A DNA stretch of 64,000 nucleotides from Stramonita haemastoma (GCA_030674155.1 CM060335.1:49656969-49720968); one strand, 5' to 3'; counted from the first letter of the stretch, positions 37,228 to 50,090 are shown. The notes: generated by a model not told the origin, from the sequence alone. Program-made: numbers and translations.

Positions 37228-37650
37228 TGTGACGCTCCACCACATAAGGAGTCGCATTGCACCAGAGGTCAATTTTTAGTTATTGACATGCTATTAAAGT
37301 GCAATGAAATGGCTTTACAATACAAAAAACAGATTGCAAATCGGACAATTCTATGAAAAGTTATTACGAGTTGAAATGATAGACTGCAGGAAATGACAAA
37401 TTGAGAAATGAACAAGTTCAGCATCGTAATGAATGGTCAGAATGAGGGCTTAGGCATTTTTAAAACATGTTTAAAAGCAAAAGGATGAACAATTATGACT
37501 TGATATTTCATTACACAGTACAGTAATAGCTATACTTTTGTAATCAATCAAAATCTCAAAATTGCCAACTTGACCCCACCTGCTTTGAATAGCTCCTAGC
37601 GGAAAAGTGGGTTATGTGCTAAGCGACTCATTTCATGGTGAAGCGTCACA
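37228..37650 (-). mobile_element. 423-bp MITE with TA target site, solo copy
   Basis: Ends TGTGACGCTCCACCAC and its inverted partner (GTGAAGCGTCACA), flanked by TA. The interior matches 16384-16807 when reverse complemented, with scattered differences. Confidence 0.9.
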
Positions 37651-37929
37651 TATCTTACTGTATGTCTTAATGTGTTATCTGTTATATATACAAGGTGATG
37701 TCACAATGTTGAAACAATAGCTTCAAAGCTTGTAATACCTCATTCAGTTTCTCTCGAGTTTTTCTATGACATGATATAAAGTTATAAAATAGATAAATGA
37801 ATATAGAAATCACGGTTTTTAAAAAACTTATAAAGAAAAAAATTCATAAAAATGCAAGCATGAATGATGTGATTTAATTTTAGTATATATACTCAAATAA
37901 AATAAAACCTTGTAACACCCCCCCCCCCC
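37651..37929. other. Unique AT-rich DNA
   Basis: Nothing recognised. Confidence 0.4.
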
Positions 37930-37981
37930 CCAACACACACACACACACACACAAACACAGTGACACACACGCAAACACAGT

Positions 37982-38055
<74 letters not shown>

Positions 38056-38093
38056 AACAAACAAACAAACACAGTGACAGTGACAGTGACAGT

Positions 38094-38130
<37 letters not shown>

Positions 38131-38134
38131 ACAG
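37930..38134. repeat. Compound (CA)n with CAGTGA and ACAA interruptions
   Basis: CA blocks with (CAAA)n at about 38054-38070 and four GTGACA units at about 38073-38097. Confidence 0.95.
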
Positions 38135-38586
38135 GGTTCGCCTGTTCAGAAAATTGAAATCTATATATCCACACAAGAAATATCAGTGCAAAACTTTGGC
38201 CTCTGCACGACTTTTATTTTTTTGGGGGAGTACTGATTACTCTTTTATTTATCTCTCCTCACCAATCTATTGACCCAATATTTCATTTTTTGTGTTTTAC
38301 TTTTTCTACTTCAGCCTACTTGCTTACTTTTAGTGCCTATTCTTGACAGTATTTCCGACTGTCTGTGCAAGCATAAATTGACATAAGTACAACTCTGAAA
38401 ATGAAGAAATCAAATGTGTGATTTCCAAATGTAGTTTAAGAAAGAAGCCCATCATTTTACCCCCCCCACCCCCCTCCTCCTTCATTTCCCTGTTCCTCAG
38501 CTAGAGTTCCTTAGTTCACCAATGGTGAGATTTTGTGTGCTGAACTTTTATTACACATCATTGAGGTAGCCATATTCTGACTTGGG
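38135..38586. other. Unique DNA, with an inverted dispersed segment at the right end
   Basis: 38505-38600 contains TTCACCAATGGTGAGATTTT, the minus-strand form of the segment at 846-925, 29195-29300 and 60170-60275. Confidence 0.5.
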
Positions 38587-38588
38587 GG

Positions 38589-41132
38589 ATGTTGTCTGAA
38601 TACAACCAACACCTGTGTGTATGCATGCATCTATGTTGTCTGAATACAACCAACACCTGTGTGTATGCATGCATCTATGTTGTCTGAATACAACCAACAC
38701 CTGTGTGTATGCATGCATCTATGTTGTCTGAATACAACCAACACCTGTGTGTATGCATGCATCTATGTTGTCTGAATACAACCAACACCTGTGTGTATGC
38801 ATGCATCTATGTTGTCTGAATACAACCAACACCTGTGTGTATGCATGCATCTATGTTGTCTAAATACAACCAACACCTGTGTGTATGCATGCATCTATGT
38901 TGTCTGAATACAACCAACACCTGTGTGTATGCATGCATCTATGTTGTCTGAATACAACCAACACCTGTGTGTATGCATGCATCTATGTTGTCTAAATACA
39001 ACCAACACCTGTGTGTATGCATGCATCTATGTTGTCTGAATACAACCAACACCTGTGTGTATGCATGCATCTATGTTGTCTGAATACAACCAACACCTGT
39101 GTGTATGCATGCATCTATGTTGTCTGAATACAACCAACACCTGTGTGTATGCATGCATCTATGTTGTCTGAATACAACCAACACCTGTGTGTATGCATGC
39201 ATCTATGTTGTCTGAATACAACCAACACCTGTGTGTATGCATGCATCTATGTTGTCTGAATACAACCAACACCTGTGTGTATGCATGCATCTATGTTGTC
39301 TGAATACAACCAACACCTGTGTGTATGCATGCATCTATGTTGTCTGAATACAACCAACACCTGTGTGTATGCATGCATCTATGTTGTCTGAATACAACCA
39401 ACACCTGTGTGTATGCATGCATCTATGTTGTCTGAATACAACCAACACCTGTGTGTATGCATGCATCTATGTTGTCTGAATACAACCAACACCTGTGTGT
39501 ATGCATGCATCTATGTTGTCTGAATACAACCAACACCTGTGTGTATGCATGCATCTATGTTGTCTGAATACAACCAACACCTGTGTGTATGCATGCATCT
39601 ATGTTGTCTGAATACAACCAACACCTGTGTGTATGCATGCATCTATGTTGTCTGAATACAACCAACACCTGTGTGTATGCATGCATCTATGTTGTCTGAA
39701 TACAACCAACACCTGTGTGTATGCATGCATCTATGTTGTCTGAATACAACCAACACCTGTGTGTATGCATGCATCTATGTTGTCTGAATACAACCAACAC
39801 CTGTGTGTATGCATGCATCTATGTTGTCTGAATACAACCAACACCTGTGTGTATGCATGCATCTATGTTGTCTGAATACAACCAACACCTGTGTGTATGC
39901 ATGCATCTATGTTGTCTGAATACAACCAACACCTGTGTGTATGCATGCATCTATGTTGTCTGAATACAACCAACACCTGTGTGTATGCATGCATCTATGT
40001 TGTCTGAATACAACCAACACCTGTGTGTATGCATGCATCTATGTTGTCTGAATACAACCAACACCTGTGTGTATGCATGCATCTATGTTGTCTGAATACA
40101 ACCAACACCGTGTTATGCAGCATCTTGTTGTTGAATCAACAACCTGTGTGTATGCATGCATCTATGTTGTCTGAATACAACCAACACCTGTGTGTATGCA
40201 TGCATCTATGTTGTCTGAATACAACCAACACCTGTGTGTATGCATGCATCTATGTTGTCTGAATACAACCAACACCTGTGTGTATGCATGCATCTATGTT
40301 GTCTGAATACAACCAACACCTGTGTGTATGCATGCATCTATGTTGTCTGAATACAACCAACACCTGTGTGTATGCATGCATCTATGTTGTCTGAATACAA
40401 CCAACACCTGTGTGTATGCATGCATCTATGTTGTCTGAATACAACCAACACCTGTGTGTATGCATGCATCTATGTTGTCTGAATACAACCAACACCTGTG
40501 TGTATGCATGCATCTATGTTGTCTGAATACAACCAACACCTGTGTGTATGCATGCATCTATGTTGTCTGAATACAACCAACACCTGTGTGTATGCATGCA
40601 TCTATGTTGTCTGAATACAACCAACACCTGTGTGTATGCATGCATCTATGTTGTCTGAATACAACCAACACCTGTGTGTATGCATGCATCTATGTTGTCT
40701 GAATACAACCAACACCTGTGTGTATGCATGCATCTATGTTGTCTGAATACAACCAACACCTGTGTGTATGCATGCATCTATGTTGTCTGAATACAACCAA
40801 CACCTGTGTGTATGCATGCATCTATGTTGTCTGAATACAACCAACACCTGTGTGTATGCATGCATCTATGTTGTCTGAATACAACCAACACCTGTGTGTA
40901 TGCATGCATCTATGTTGTCTGAATACAACCAACACCTGTGTGTATGCATGCATCTATGTTGTCTGAATACAACCAACACCTGTGTGTATGCATGCATCTA
41001 TGTTGTCTGAATACAACCAACACCTGTGCGTATGCATGCATCTATGTTGTCTAAATACAACCAACACCTGTGTGTATGCATGCATCTATGTTGTCTAAAT
41101 ACAACCAACACCTGTGTGTATGCATGCATCTA
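38589..41132 (+). repeat. 44-bp minisatellite, 58 units
   Basis: The unit runs from TGTTGTCTGAATACAACC through AACACCTGTGTGTATGCATG to CATCTA (44 bp). Unit spacing is exactly 44 bp from 38597 to 41096 apart from a 9-bp net loss in one unit. Known variants are a G-to-A change (TCTAAATAC) in units near 38861, 38993, 41052 and 41096, and GCGTATG near 41029. Every unit contains the palindrome ATGCATGCAT inside a ~17-bp alternating purine-pyrimidine stretch. Because 44 is not a multiple of 3, it is not a coding repeat. Confidence 0.98.
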
Positions 41133-42221
41133 AAAAAATTTGTTATCAATTCCTATCGTTACAAACTTGCCTGCTCTTCCAAAAGATTTTCAATGTATGT
41201 GCAAGATGTTCTGTGTGCATAATTTGCACACAGGGCCTCAGTTTCAGTCTTATGAAGTATGTTTTTGGTGTTATGCCCAGTTCAAGCAAATCTTTACAAA
41301 AACTTTTTTTTTTTAAATCAAAGTTATATCAATAACCAGGTATTTGTATTTTGTCTTACTTTTATCAACAAGAAAAGAAAATATAATGAAAAATTCTAAA
41401 ACTATACAAGCTTGTATGAAGATTTCAAGAACAGAACAACATTACACAGTAATTTTAATTTAATGGGCTGAGAATACTCCACACCACAGTGTGTTTGGTG
41501 TGATTTGTGTGAAAGCACTCCCTTTACATGGGATCATGTTTCACATTTTTTAGACAAAACCATTATCAGCTTTCAGATATTTATGACCTAAACAGCCACA
41601 CGCATCTGTGTGCCTGTCCGTCCGTCCATATGTTACTGACCAATTTACAAAAGCTGACTAAACAAGTTGGGACAATGCTCTGTGCAGTTCTATTTAAAAT
41701 ATTCACTGACTGGCATGTCTGTGGGTGTGGGTCTCCCTCCAAGCCGTATGTATGCACAGTGATTCACACCAGAGGTAGAGTTAGCACTGGAACACAAATG
41801 GATGCAAGATGCATGGAGAATGATGGGTTTCCCAAATGGCAATGAATTAATAATGCTGAGAGTGCTCTGTTACACTGATGACTGTTTCTTTACAAAAATA
41901 CAAGAGTTTAGAGAGAAATATTTTTTTTACTTATCACAAACATTGGCCTCTCAAAAAAAACTCTACATCCTGTCATGGGATTAAAAAAAATATATAAACC
42001 CAGCTTGTACTGTTTTGCATTGCCCATGCTGTATTGTATTGCAGTGTGTATTGCATTGTATCGCAACATGCCACTTTCACTTCAGTCATGTCAGACTTTC
42101 TGCACAAAATTCAGGCTGTATTTCCCAGGGAGAGCATGGTGCCACAAGAGCAGTGCCATCCATTACTTTAAAAAAAAAAGTTCCTGTCTGCATGTTTGGT
42201 TCCCCTAGGCCTTCAAGACTG
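41133..42221 (-). other. SINE fragment then unique DNA
   Basis: 41170-41260 is a worn main-family SINE fragment (TGTGCAAGATGTTCTGTGTG, GCACACAGGGCCTCAGTTT). The rest is unique and AT-rich with no gene. Confidence 0.55.
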
Positions 42222-42470
42222 TCTTTTCCTATATATAATTTTGCCAGGGACAACTCCCCTCTTTGCTATAAAGGTTCTTTTAGGTGCATTGAATGTGTGC
42301 TTGGGTTACTGTCTCACCCAAAAGACCCAGCAGACAACCCTTCAAGATCGAGTAGGTGGGGGAAAAGTTTCAGTTCAAACTGGGGATCAAACATTTGACT
42401 TGCTTTCTAGATAGCGTTAGTTACCTCAGTGTTAGTTTGCCACTCCACCAGACCACACAGTCCCAGCCAA
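42222..42470 (-). mobile_element. Probable diverged SINE
   Basis: GTCTCACCCAAAAGACCCAG, GATCAAACATTTGACTTGC and CCACCAGACCACACAGTCCC suggest a minus-strand tRNA-like head at the right end. No second copy to compare in this window. Confidence 0.4.
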
Positions 42471-42998
42471 AGCAGGTCCCTTCCCTCCCTGTCTCTGGTA
42501 ATCAATGTGTGGTGCTGAGTAAAGGTCGATGTTTCAAAGGTCATTGTTCAGTTTCTCTGTTTACTGATCAAACCCTTTACATCATTTTTCATGCAGCTAG
42601 CTCTGACCTTTCTTTTCCTTTCCCCTAGGGCTGGTTGTTCTGGCCAATATTCTGTCAAAGGGAACTGTGTGTCAAGTCTCTACACCCCCCCACCTTTAAT
42701 TGTTAGGGGGAGTTCTCTGTGTTTGTGCTTTCATACACACAATTACATAGCAACTATTGCTATACTGTAGTGACGTGTGCCTTTCTACGCCCAAAGGCAA
42801 AATGAACAGCATGAGGTCCAAACAAAGAAATGTCTTTGAGGGACAGATGCCATACACTGCAAAACAATGTTAAAAACAAGTAGCCTGACTAATGTAATAA
42901 TGATCTTAATTCTTATACTGAAAACAGTCAACAAAAATATTTTTCAAACTCCAACTTGGAAAATGTTTATGAAATCTTTCTCTCTTTTGAAAAATATC
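42471..42998. other. Unique DNA
   Basis: No gene recognised. Confidence 0.4.

Positions 42999-43070
<72 letters not shown>
42999..43070. repeat. (CT)n microsatellite
   Basis: Pure CT, about 35 units. Confidence 0.97.
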
Positions 43071-43075
<5 letters not shown>

Positions 43076-43654
43076 CCTAAAACACAGGACTTACCTCCAC
43101 TAAAAACCAACAAAACTAAAACAGCCCGCAATCCTTCAAAGACAAAACACACCCGTGCTGCATGCAGGCTTTAACTAAATACATGCACACACTCTCTAGC
43201 AGCTGTTCACGAGATTGTCAATTTATCTTTCACTTGACTTGAAAATAAACTGAAAACGACACCAGCACAAACAGTGTCAAGGCAGGGAGGACTGTTCTGT
43301 TAAAACTGTTGTTGACACTTGAAGCAAGCAGATGCAGGTAAAGTTGAGTATGTGGTACTCTACAGTGGAGCTGATAATGGAATGGTGATTGTCTTGACTC
43401 GAACCCTGTCTCCCCTGGTTATCATCTGGTTATCATCAGATAGATACAAAGTGGGTCAGATACTGACTGAGATATTGGTGATACATGTACATGAACACGT
43501 CCTGCTCCACTCATCCACCCAAGTGACCCGTTACTGCTCCTATGGTGTTGGTTTAGTCTGAACTTTTCATTGTTATTTATGAGTTACACATTCTTTTTTG
43601 TTTTTTGATTGTTGTTTTTTTTTGGTTGAGGGCATATCAAGTTCATGAGTCCAA

Positions 43655-43655
<1 letters not shown>
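43071..43655. other. Unique DNA
   Basis: Contains a small local duplication (GGTTATCATCTGGTTATCATC near 43418). No gene recognised. Confidence 0.4.
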
Positions 43656-43688
<33 letters not shown>

Positions 43689-43704
43689 TGTGTGTGTGTG
43701 AGTG

Positions 43705-43738
<34 letters not shown>

Positions 43739-43760
43739 ACGTGCGTGCATGCGTGCGTGG
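43656..43760. repeat. (GT)n microsatellite, interrupted
   Basis: GT blocks with ATG and GTC breaks, ending GCGTGCATGCGTGCGTG. Confidence 0.95.
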
Positions 43761-44019
43761 ACATGCAAACTTGTATGCACAAGAAAGAACCTGAGCTTAT
43801 CAAGTTTATTTGTTACAGTGTGTGCGCAGTTTGGTCCCCAGATGGAGGTAAGCAATGCTGTTTTGTTTGTTTTAAATCTCACTGGGCCTTATCAAGCTCT
43901 CTGGCTACACTTTCAGTAGAACATGATAAATGGATAGGACACTATCAGACAGCTGCTGGTGACTGTTTCAGACCAAATAATATGCCACACGCGATACAAC
44001 TCTTTCCTTGTACATCAGC

Positions 44020-44021
44020 AA

Positions 44022-44069
<48 letters not shown>

Positions 44070-44110
44070 TACTAATTCTTATACAGCACAAATCTTGCGT
44101 TATCAACTTA
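44020..44110 (+). repeat. (ACT)n with a diverged core unit
   Basis: ACT repeat to about 44070, then TTCTTATACAGCACAAATCTTGC, a worn version of the core at 3873-3905. Confidence 0.6.
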
Positions 44111-44140
44111 GCTCAAAAGTGCTGTGCTCATCTTTCACTC

Positions 44141-44420
44141 TGAAACACTGAACACTGAAATGATTTATTGTACTTCAGCCTTTGGCCACAATACAATTCA
44201 AAGGGAAGGAGAAAAAAAGAAAATGAAATAGTCTAGAACTTCGCGCAGTCTCCGGTAGAACGTTGCTATGACAATACACTTTGGCATGTACCTAAACTGG
44301 TCTTTGGCCTTTGGTCACAATACAATTCACAAGGGCAAAAATGAAAAAATGATACATAACTTCTCGTAGTCCTGGGTAATACGTTGCCACATTAAACACC
44401 TTGGCATGTACCTAAACTGC
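44141..44420 (-). mobile_element. Non-LTR retroelement 3' end, duplicated
   Basis: On the minus strand it ends GTACAATAAATCATTTCAGTG, then TTCAGTG again, i.e. an AATAAA-like motif followed by a short tandem terminal repeat. A ~130-bp piece (CTTTGGCCACAATACAATTC ... TTGGCATGTACCTAAACTG) is repeated in tandem at 44174-44300 and 44306-44420. The same 3' end appears on the plus strand at 50690-50745. Confidence 0.65.
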
Positions 44421-44671
44421 ACTCCTGAAAATGTATACATTCCAAAATCCCAAATAAAGTGCTGACTTAAACAATACAAACAGATCTTAGCTCAGAATTA
44501 CAGGGTTAAACATAGCCCACAGCAAAACTGGGATCAAACTCGATATTACAGTTATACCGACAATGTCAACACAAGCATTCAACATGTAAACATAAAATGC
44601 CATCTTTCACTCCAGTACATGAGTAGATATTGGACAGCATGTGTGCTTGCATGCAGCGCGCATGTGTGCGT
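44421..44671. other. Unique DNA
   Basis: Nothing recognised. Confidence 0.35.
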
Positions 44672-44731
<60 letters not shown>

Positions 44732-44738
44732 ACACACT
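44672..44738. repeat. (CA)n microsatellite
   Basis: CA tract with one T interruption near the end. Confidence 0.95.
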
Positions 44739-46225
44739 TCCACAAACTGATACACACAAATGAACACATCTACACAGACCTTAAACATACACAAAAACTC
44801 CCCAAAAGGCCAGTCAAAATATTGTTTTGAGACTGGTTTTAACTTTAAAAGCAGATAGAGTTGAGGTGTTAACATAAGGCAAATGATAATGAATTCCAAA
44901 CTCCTGGAGCTGTAAAACTGAAACTAGTATTTTAAGTCTACTCACCATCTGTCTTCAGTATACATTCAGGGAGATTTACCAACTTTTCAATGGAAGAATG
45001 AAGAGAACAATAAAGATGTTGTGTAAGCACAGAAAATCTTATAAATATGGTGGGCATGATGTAGCCTATTGTTTCAACTGAAGGAATGCAAGAATGGCAA
45101 TCTTGTACTGCTGACAAAACTCAAGTTAACATGAGGCCACTGAACTTTAAAAATATGCATAAACACTCACAATTACTTTCTTTCCCCAGCTTACTGCTAA
45201 TGCTGTGATAGTTAAAGCAGGTTATTCAAAATAAATACCTTTTCTATATGTTGTTTATGTGGTTCTTTGACCCGTCCTTGGCTGAATGTTATTGTTGGCT
45301 GGGGTGTTGACTGCAGGAACAACAGGCAAGTTGGTTTTTATTAATCTCTTTATAATAGCAGCACAGTTACAATCTGATATTTCATTTTTGATGCGGTAAC
45401 AACCCTGGTGATATACAGCCTCTAATGTCAACTGGACTCTAAACAATATCACCGGACTGGAAAGTTTGGGTAATTCTGTACTTCCATCAGCAGCCATACA
45501 CTATCTATGGAACACCAAGTTCTCTGATAAATTATACATGGACAGGCTTCATCTAGCTTACTTTATGGGAGAACACCAGTATCATTCATCACATCTGGCA
45601 ATCACTGTAAGACCATTACTTAGTCAGTACACACTGGATGAAAACTAGAAGTGTGTGTGTATGGTTGTTTTTTAACACCTCACCTTATATATATAGCTTG
45701 TGGGTGTGATCAACATACATACATCAGTTATAAATTATATGGGGTTTTTGTTTTGCTATAAAATGTTCTCATTTCAATTTGCCGAGTTAGGTCATTTACC
45801 TCTTTCTTTTGTTTCTTTGATACTCTACTGGAAAGAAATATAAATCTTCACTTCAGATTTTACATGCTATGATATTATTGTTCCCCGTCATTTGCTTTAT
45901 CAGTATTACAGAAAAAAAGTGACGACAAGCACTTTTATACTTTAACAAACAATGTCATTCAATTACAAAGAACAATATTAATCTGTGTACCTCTGTCCTC
46001 CATTCCATAACCCTTAAATAAAAAGGTAAAAAAAAAAAAGAGACTGTCAGACACCAATGGCATCCGCAAGTTTCTTTTCCTCATGAAACTAATATCACAT
46101 CCCATAAAATCAATGGGTATGAGACATGCAAGGGTGTACATAGATTGAATAATTGTAATTTTTGTCACACACCTCAACTGGACAAACAAGATAAAACAAC
46201 ACTCACAAAAAAGTGTGCACACACA
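44739..46225. other. Unique AT-rich DNA
   Basis: No gene or element recognised over about 1.5 kb. Confidence 0.4.
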
Positions 46226-46272
46226 TGCGCAATCACGCACACACACACAAACACATACACACACACACGCGT

Positions 46273-46309
<37 letters not shown>

Positions 46310-46335
46310 TGCGCACACACACACACACACACACA
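46226..46335. repeat. (CA)n with CGTGCG interruptions
   Basis: CA blocks separated by CGCGTGCG and CGTGTGCG. Confidence 0.92.
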
Positions 46336-47048
46336 CTACCTATTACAGTGGGGGGATGGGTTCCCACAAAAACGGTGCTCAATTTCTATCCATCACAAAA
46401 CAACAGATGGTGATGAACAATTACAAAACACTTTATTATTTGGATATGATGCATGAGTGACACACACTCAAAGTATGAAGTGTCTATCGCACAGTCCATT
46501 AGATAGATATTTTGAGCACCTATCATTAAGCTTTGTTTTATATTATTATGTTGAAGTTTGGTTTCAAGTCTATTCCCTCGGTTTGTATTTTGGTTATGTC
46601 AGTCAAAAGGTTACACACATCAAGTTAAATATCAGTTAAAAAGGCTCATGCTCTGGCAAACAATTTCAATGATTATTCCTTCCCCCCCACCCCCCACTGG
46701 TACTGGTCCCCCTTCTAGTCTAATATCACTAATAGTGAACAGATATAAATTGAAGACTATAACATGCTAACCCCCCCCAAAAAAAAACCCATGAAGAGCA
46801 AACCACTGCTGAGACCTCTGATGATGATGGCTCATCCAGGAGTGGAAACTGGAGTCAGGTCAGGCAAATCACATGGTCCTTACTGCAAAAGGGTCTTCAT
46901 GCTGTCACCAACATTTTACATCTTAAGTGGGTTTTTTCTGTCATTTTTTTAATTTTTATTCAAATCTTTAAAAGCATTCTTGTAATGATGAAGGAGTTGT
47001 AATGGTTACCTGCACTTGTTTTCCTTCCCCAATCTTTGCCATAAATAT

Positions 47049-47052
<4 letters not shown>
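46336..47052. other. Unique DNA
   Basis: Nothing recognised. Confidence 0.35.
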
Positions 47053-47100
<48 letters not shown>

Positions 47101-47226
47101 TAATAATACATGGATTTTATATAGCGCTATATCTTGCAAAAATGAATTGCTTGCAATCCACCTATACAACACACAAGCAATCAATGACGATTGATAGTTT
47201 TAGCAAATTCAAATGTACACGCACAT

Positions 47227-47262
<36 letters not shown>

Positions 47263-47265
47263 ACG
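47053..47265 (+). mobile_element. Microsatellite-bounded core unit, copy
   Basis: (AAT)n 47053-47107, then a core TACATGGATTTTATATAGCG ... CAATCAATGACGATTGATAG ... AGCAAATTCAAATG, then (CA)n 47221-47262. It is collinear with 3698-4041. Confidence 0.85.
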
Positions 47266-47611
47266 TTATATATAACACATAAAAATGAATTTAGAGACAG
47301 ACAGCGAGACAGACACTGAGACAGAGAGAGCTTTGCCTACTGAAGGCACAGGAAAAACCAAAAGGAAACAGAAAGACGAGGAAAAGCCTTGATGAGAAGG
47401 ATAGCAAGAGGAACAGAATAATTCTATCACATTACACCCCTAGGCCTAGGTCCAAAAAACACCAGTCAGCAATATCTTAAGCACATTGTTTCTTCACCAA
47501 AGCTGTCACTGTGAACGAGAGGGTGAAGCAAATCTTCTTTCAAGCAGGGTAAGAACAGGTGTTGTTCATGTTTCTTTGTGACTGACGCCATAGCTGAATG
47601 TCCAGATCAAG
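47266..47611. other. Unique purine-rich DNA
   Basis: No gene recognised. Confidence 0.35.
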
Positions 47612-47800
47612 TGCCTGACTTCCCACAGCGCACAAATCCAGCATCACTCAGTCAAAGGTCTGAGGGGGCCTAGTGCTAAAATTAGTGCACCCCTCCCATG
47701 GGCAGTTGCTGCTATAATTAGCATCAGCGGACTGCAGCTGGGCTGGGAAAAGATGGACTGGATAGCAGCAGAGAGGAGCTGTACTGAAAACGACAGCTGT
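47612..47800. repeat. Dispersed repeat, copy 2
   Basis: Pairs with 9451-9640 through the shared blocks named there. It abuts the second-family SINE that follows. Confidence 0.6.
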
Positions 47801-47804
47801 CAAT

Positions 47805-47945
47805 TCCATCCTTGTGGAGTGGACCCATGAAGTCACAGGTTTGAGTCTCACCTGCAGTCTGGTGAATTAAAGAAGGGGATTTTTACAATCTCCCTGGTCA
47901 GCTTTAAGGTGAAGGTCTGCCAGTGCCCTGATTCCTTACACAAAC
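47805..47945 (+). mobile_element. tRNA-headed SINE, second family, 5' truncated
   Basis: GGAGTGGACCCATGAAGTCA, a box-B-like GGTTTGAGTC and CTGGTCAGCTTTAAGGTGAA, then GGTCTGCCAGTGCCCTGATTCC, matching 5548-5720. Confidence 0.65.
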
Positions 47946-48205
47946 ACACCTTTCATCCATCCTGTACCTGGAGAGGGATGGGTTCCACCTGGTTCAACTA
48001 CCCCTAGAGAAATGGCAAAAAAACCTCCCTGCCATGTCCCCAACTCCCTCCTTAGGGAGTCAAAGAGAGAGAAGGAAGGAAAGGTTTTTCTTGGCATGTT
48101 TGCCTGCTTTTGAAAAAGAAAGCCCATGCATGCAGCCCAAACAAAAGTAACTTACTCTTGCTTGTTTTCTTACATTTGTGTCAGCTGCAATGCCCCCCCC
48201 CCCCC

Positions 48206-48207
<2 letters not shown>
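47946..48207. other. Unique DNA
   Basis: Nothing recognised. Poly(C) at 48193-48205 precedes the CT tract. Confidence 0.35.

Positions 48208-48262
<55 letters not shown>
48208..48262. repeat. (CT)n microsatellite
   Basis: Pure CT. Confidence 0.95.
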
Positions 48263-48269
<7 letters not shown>

Positions 48270-48595
48270 AGACACTATAGTAGCAATATTTTATTTAAGC
48301 TTTGCTGGTGGGGGGGTTCTTTTTTATTTTATTAAAAATAATTAAATGGGCAGATCCATGAAGCTGCTGACATGGATTTTTTTCAAGGCTTTCTGTTACA
48401 GAATCATCTCAGCATTTCAGAGTACAGTAACCCCCTATCATCATTACAACATAAAGCTTCAGATGTAAGCCTCTTCCATCCCATTAAAAAGACAAAAGAC
48501 TTTGGCTAGGCCTAGAAGCTTGAGCATGAGCTAACATTTATCAAAATAAGTACATCTATTCATCTATTAGTCTTAGTATCAATCTTTTAATCTTA

Positions 48596-48598
<3 letters not shown>

Positions 48599-48661
<63 letters not shown>
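48599..48661. repeat. (CT)n microsatellite
   Basis: Pure CT, about 30 units. The 336 bp between this and the previous tract is unique AT-rich DNA. Confidence 0.95.
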
Positions 48662-48665
<4 letters not shown>

Positions 48666-49435
48666 ATCTACCTACCTGTCAGTGATCTATGGCAGTATTT
48701 ATAACACTACAAAGTTCAGCTGTCCACATGACTATTTCCACAGTCAACATGGGCCTTAGCTGGTAGTGTTGGTCTTGGGTCTGTTGGATCAGAACAGTCT
48801 CTAAACTCAATGGAAGTAACATCAGTACTGTAGTACCAGTTGTGCAAGGCCTGTTTGGGTTAATGGCATCAATCAACCATAACATCGTGACCAGGTGCCT
48901 CAAAAGGTAAGGCAGGATGACACTGGGCTTAGCCAGGTATGTAAGGTGACACTGAAGACAAGACAAGTCAGCTGCATGGGAAGAGCACTTGAAGCAAATG
49001 AACACGTCAGTGCACAAAAAGACAACAACAAAAAACAAACAAACAAATAAAATTTTAAAAACTCCAAAGAAAAATCCCCCAAAAGGACATCAGAACTCTA
49101 AAATTTAACCACAGCAAGACAGATGGGTCTCATCACGTAAAAGAACACTGACTCCATGATGTGAACAATGCCTCCCAGCACCCACTATTTTACTTGTCAA
49201 CAATACCCACCCCATTATGTAAACAATGTCTCGCAGTGGGTCAAAGCACTTTACTCGAGGTTTGCATGATGTCTGAGAGAATTTTATTCAGCTCTGAGTA
49301 GAAAATAGCCAGAATGCCCTATGACCCATTGTGTTTTGGGCATTGCTGGTTTACTTCCTGAAAATGGATCACAGCCAACTCTGAAATTCCCCCACCTCTC
49401 TACACTATGCCCCTAACCCACTCCACCTCCCCCAA
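48662..49435. other. Unique DNA
   Basis: No gene recognised over about 770 bp. Confidence 0.35.
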
Positions 49436-49507
49436 CTCTCTCTCTTTGTCTCTCTCTCTCTCTGTCTCTCTCTGTCTCTCTCTCTCTGTCTCTCTCTCTC
49501 TGTGTCG

Positions 49508-50090
49508 TGCTGAAGATGATGGTGCTGGTGTTGTAAATGCTGAAGATGATGGTGATGTAAATGCTGAAGATGATGGTGAAGTAAATGCTGAAGATGATAG
49601 TGATATAAATGCTGAAGATGATGGTGATTGCAAATGCTGAAGATGATGGCGATGTAAATGATGAAGAGGATGGTGATGTAAATGCTGATGATGCTAGCGA
49701 TGTAAATGCTGAAGATGCTGTTGATGTAAATGCTGAAGATGCTGGTGATGTAAACGTTGAAAATAATGGTGATGTAAATGCTGAAGATGATGGTGCTGGT
49801 GATGGAAATGTTGAAGATGATGGTGATGGAAATGCTGAAGATAATGATTATAGTGATGTAAATGTTGAAGAGGATGGTGATGGGGGTGAAAATGCTGAGG
49901 ATGATGGTGATGTAAATGTGGGGGATAAAGGTGATGGTGATGTAAATGCTGAAGATGATGGTGATTTAAATGTTGGAGAGATTGGTGATGGTGATGTAAA
50001 TGTTACATTCTGAAGATGATACTGATGGTGGTGATGTAAATGTTGAATTCTGAAGATGATACTGATGGTGATGTAAGTGCGAAAGGTGGT
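49508..50090 (+). repeat. Degenerate 24-bp minisatellite with acidic coding potential
   Basis: Unit GAAGATGATGGTGATGTAAATGCT, whose forward reading is EDDGDVNA. Spacing is 24 bp with variants of 27-36 bp. The acidic frame is open in two blocks (to 49640, and 49609-50013), offset by a one-base insertion near 49627. Substitutions usually keep D, E, N, V or A. It follows a CT-rich tract (49436-49500) with no start context or splice signals that I can support. Confidence 0.8.

Noticed and set aside
38589..41132. CRISPR-like array
   Set aside because: The 44-bp units are directly adjacent with no unique spacers, and the context is a spliced eukaryotic gene region. It is a minisatellite.
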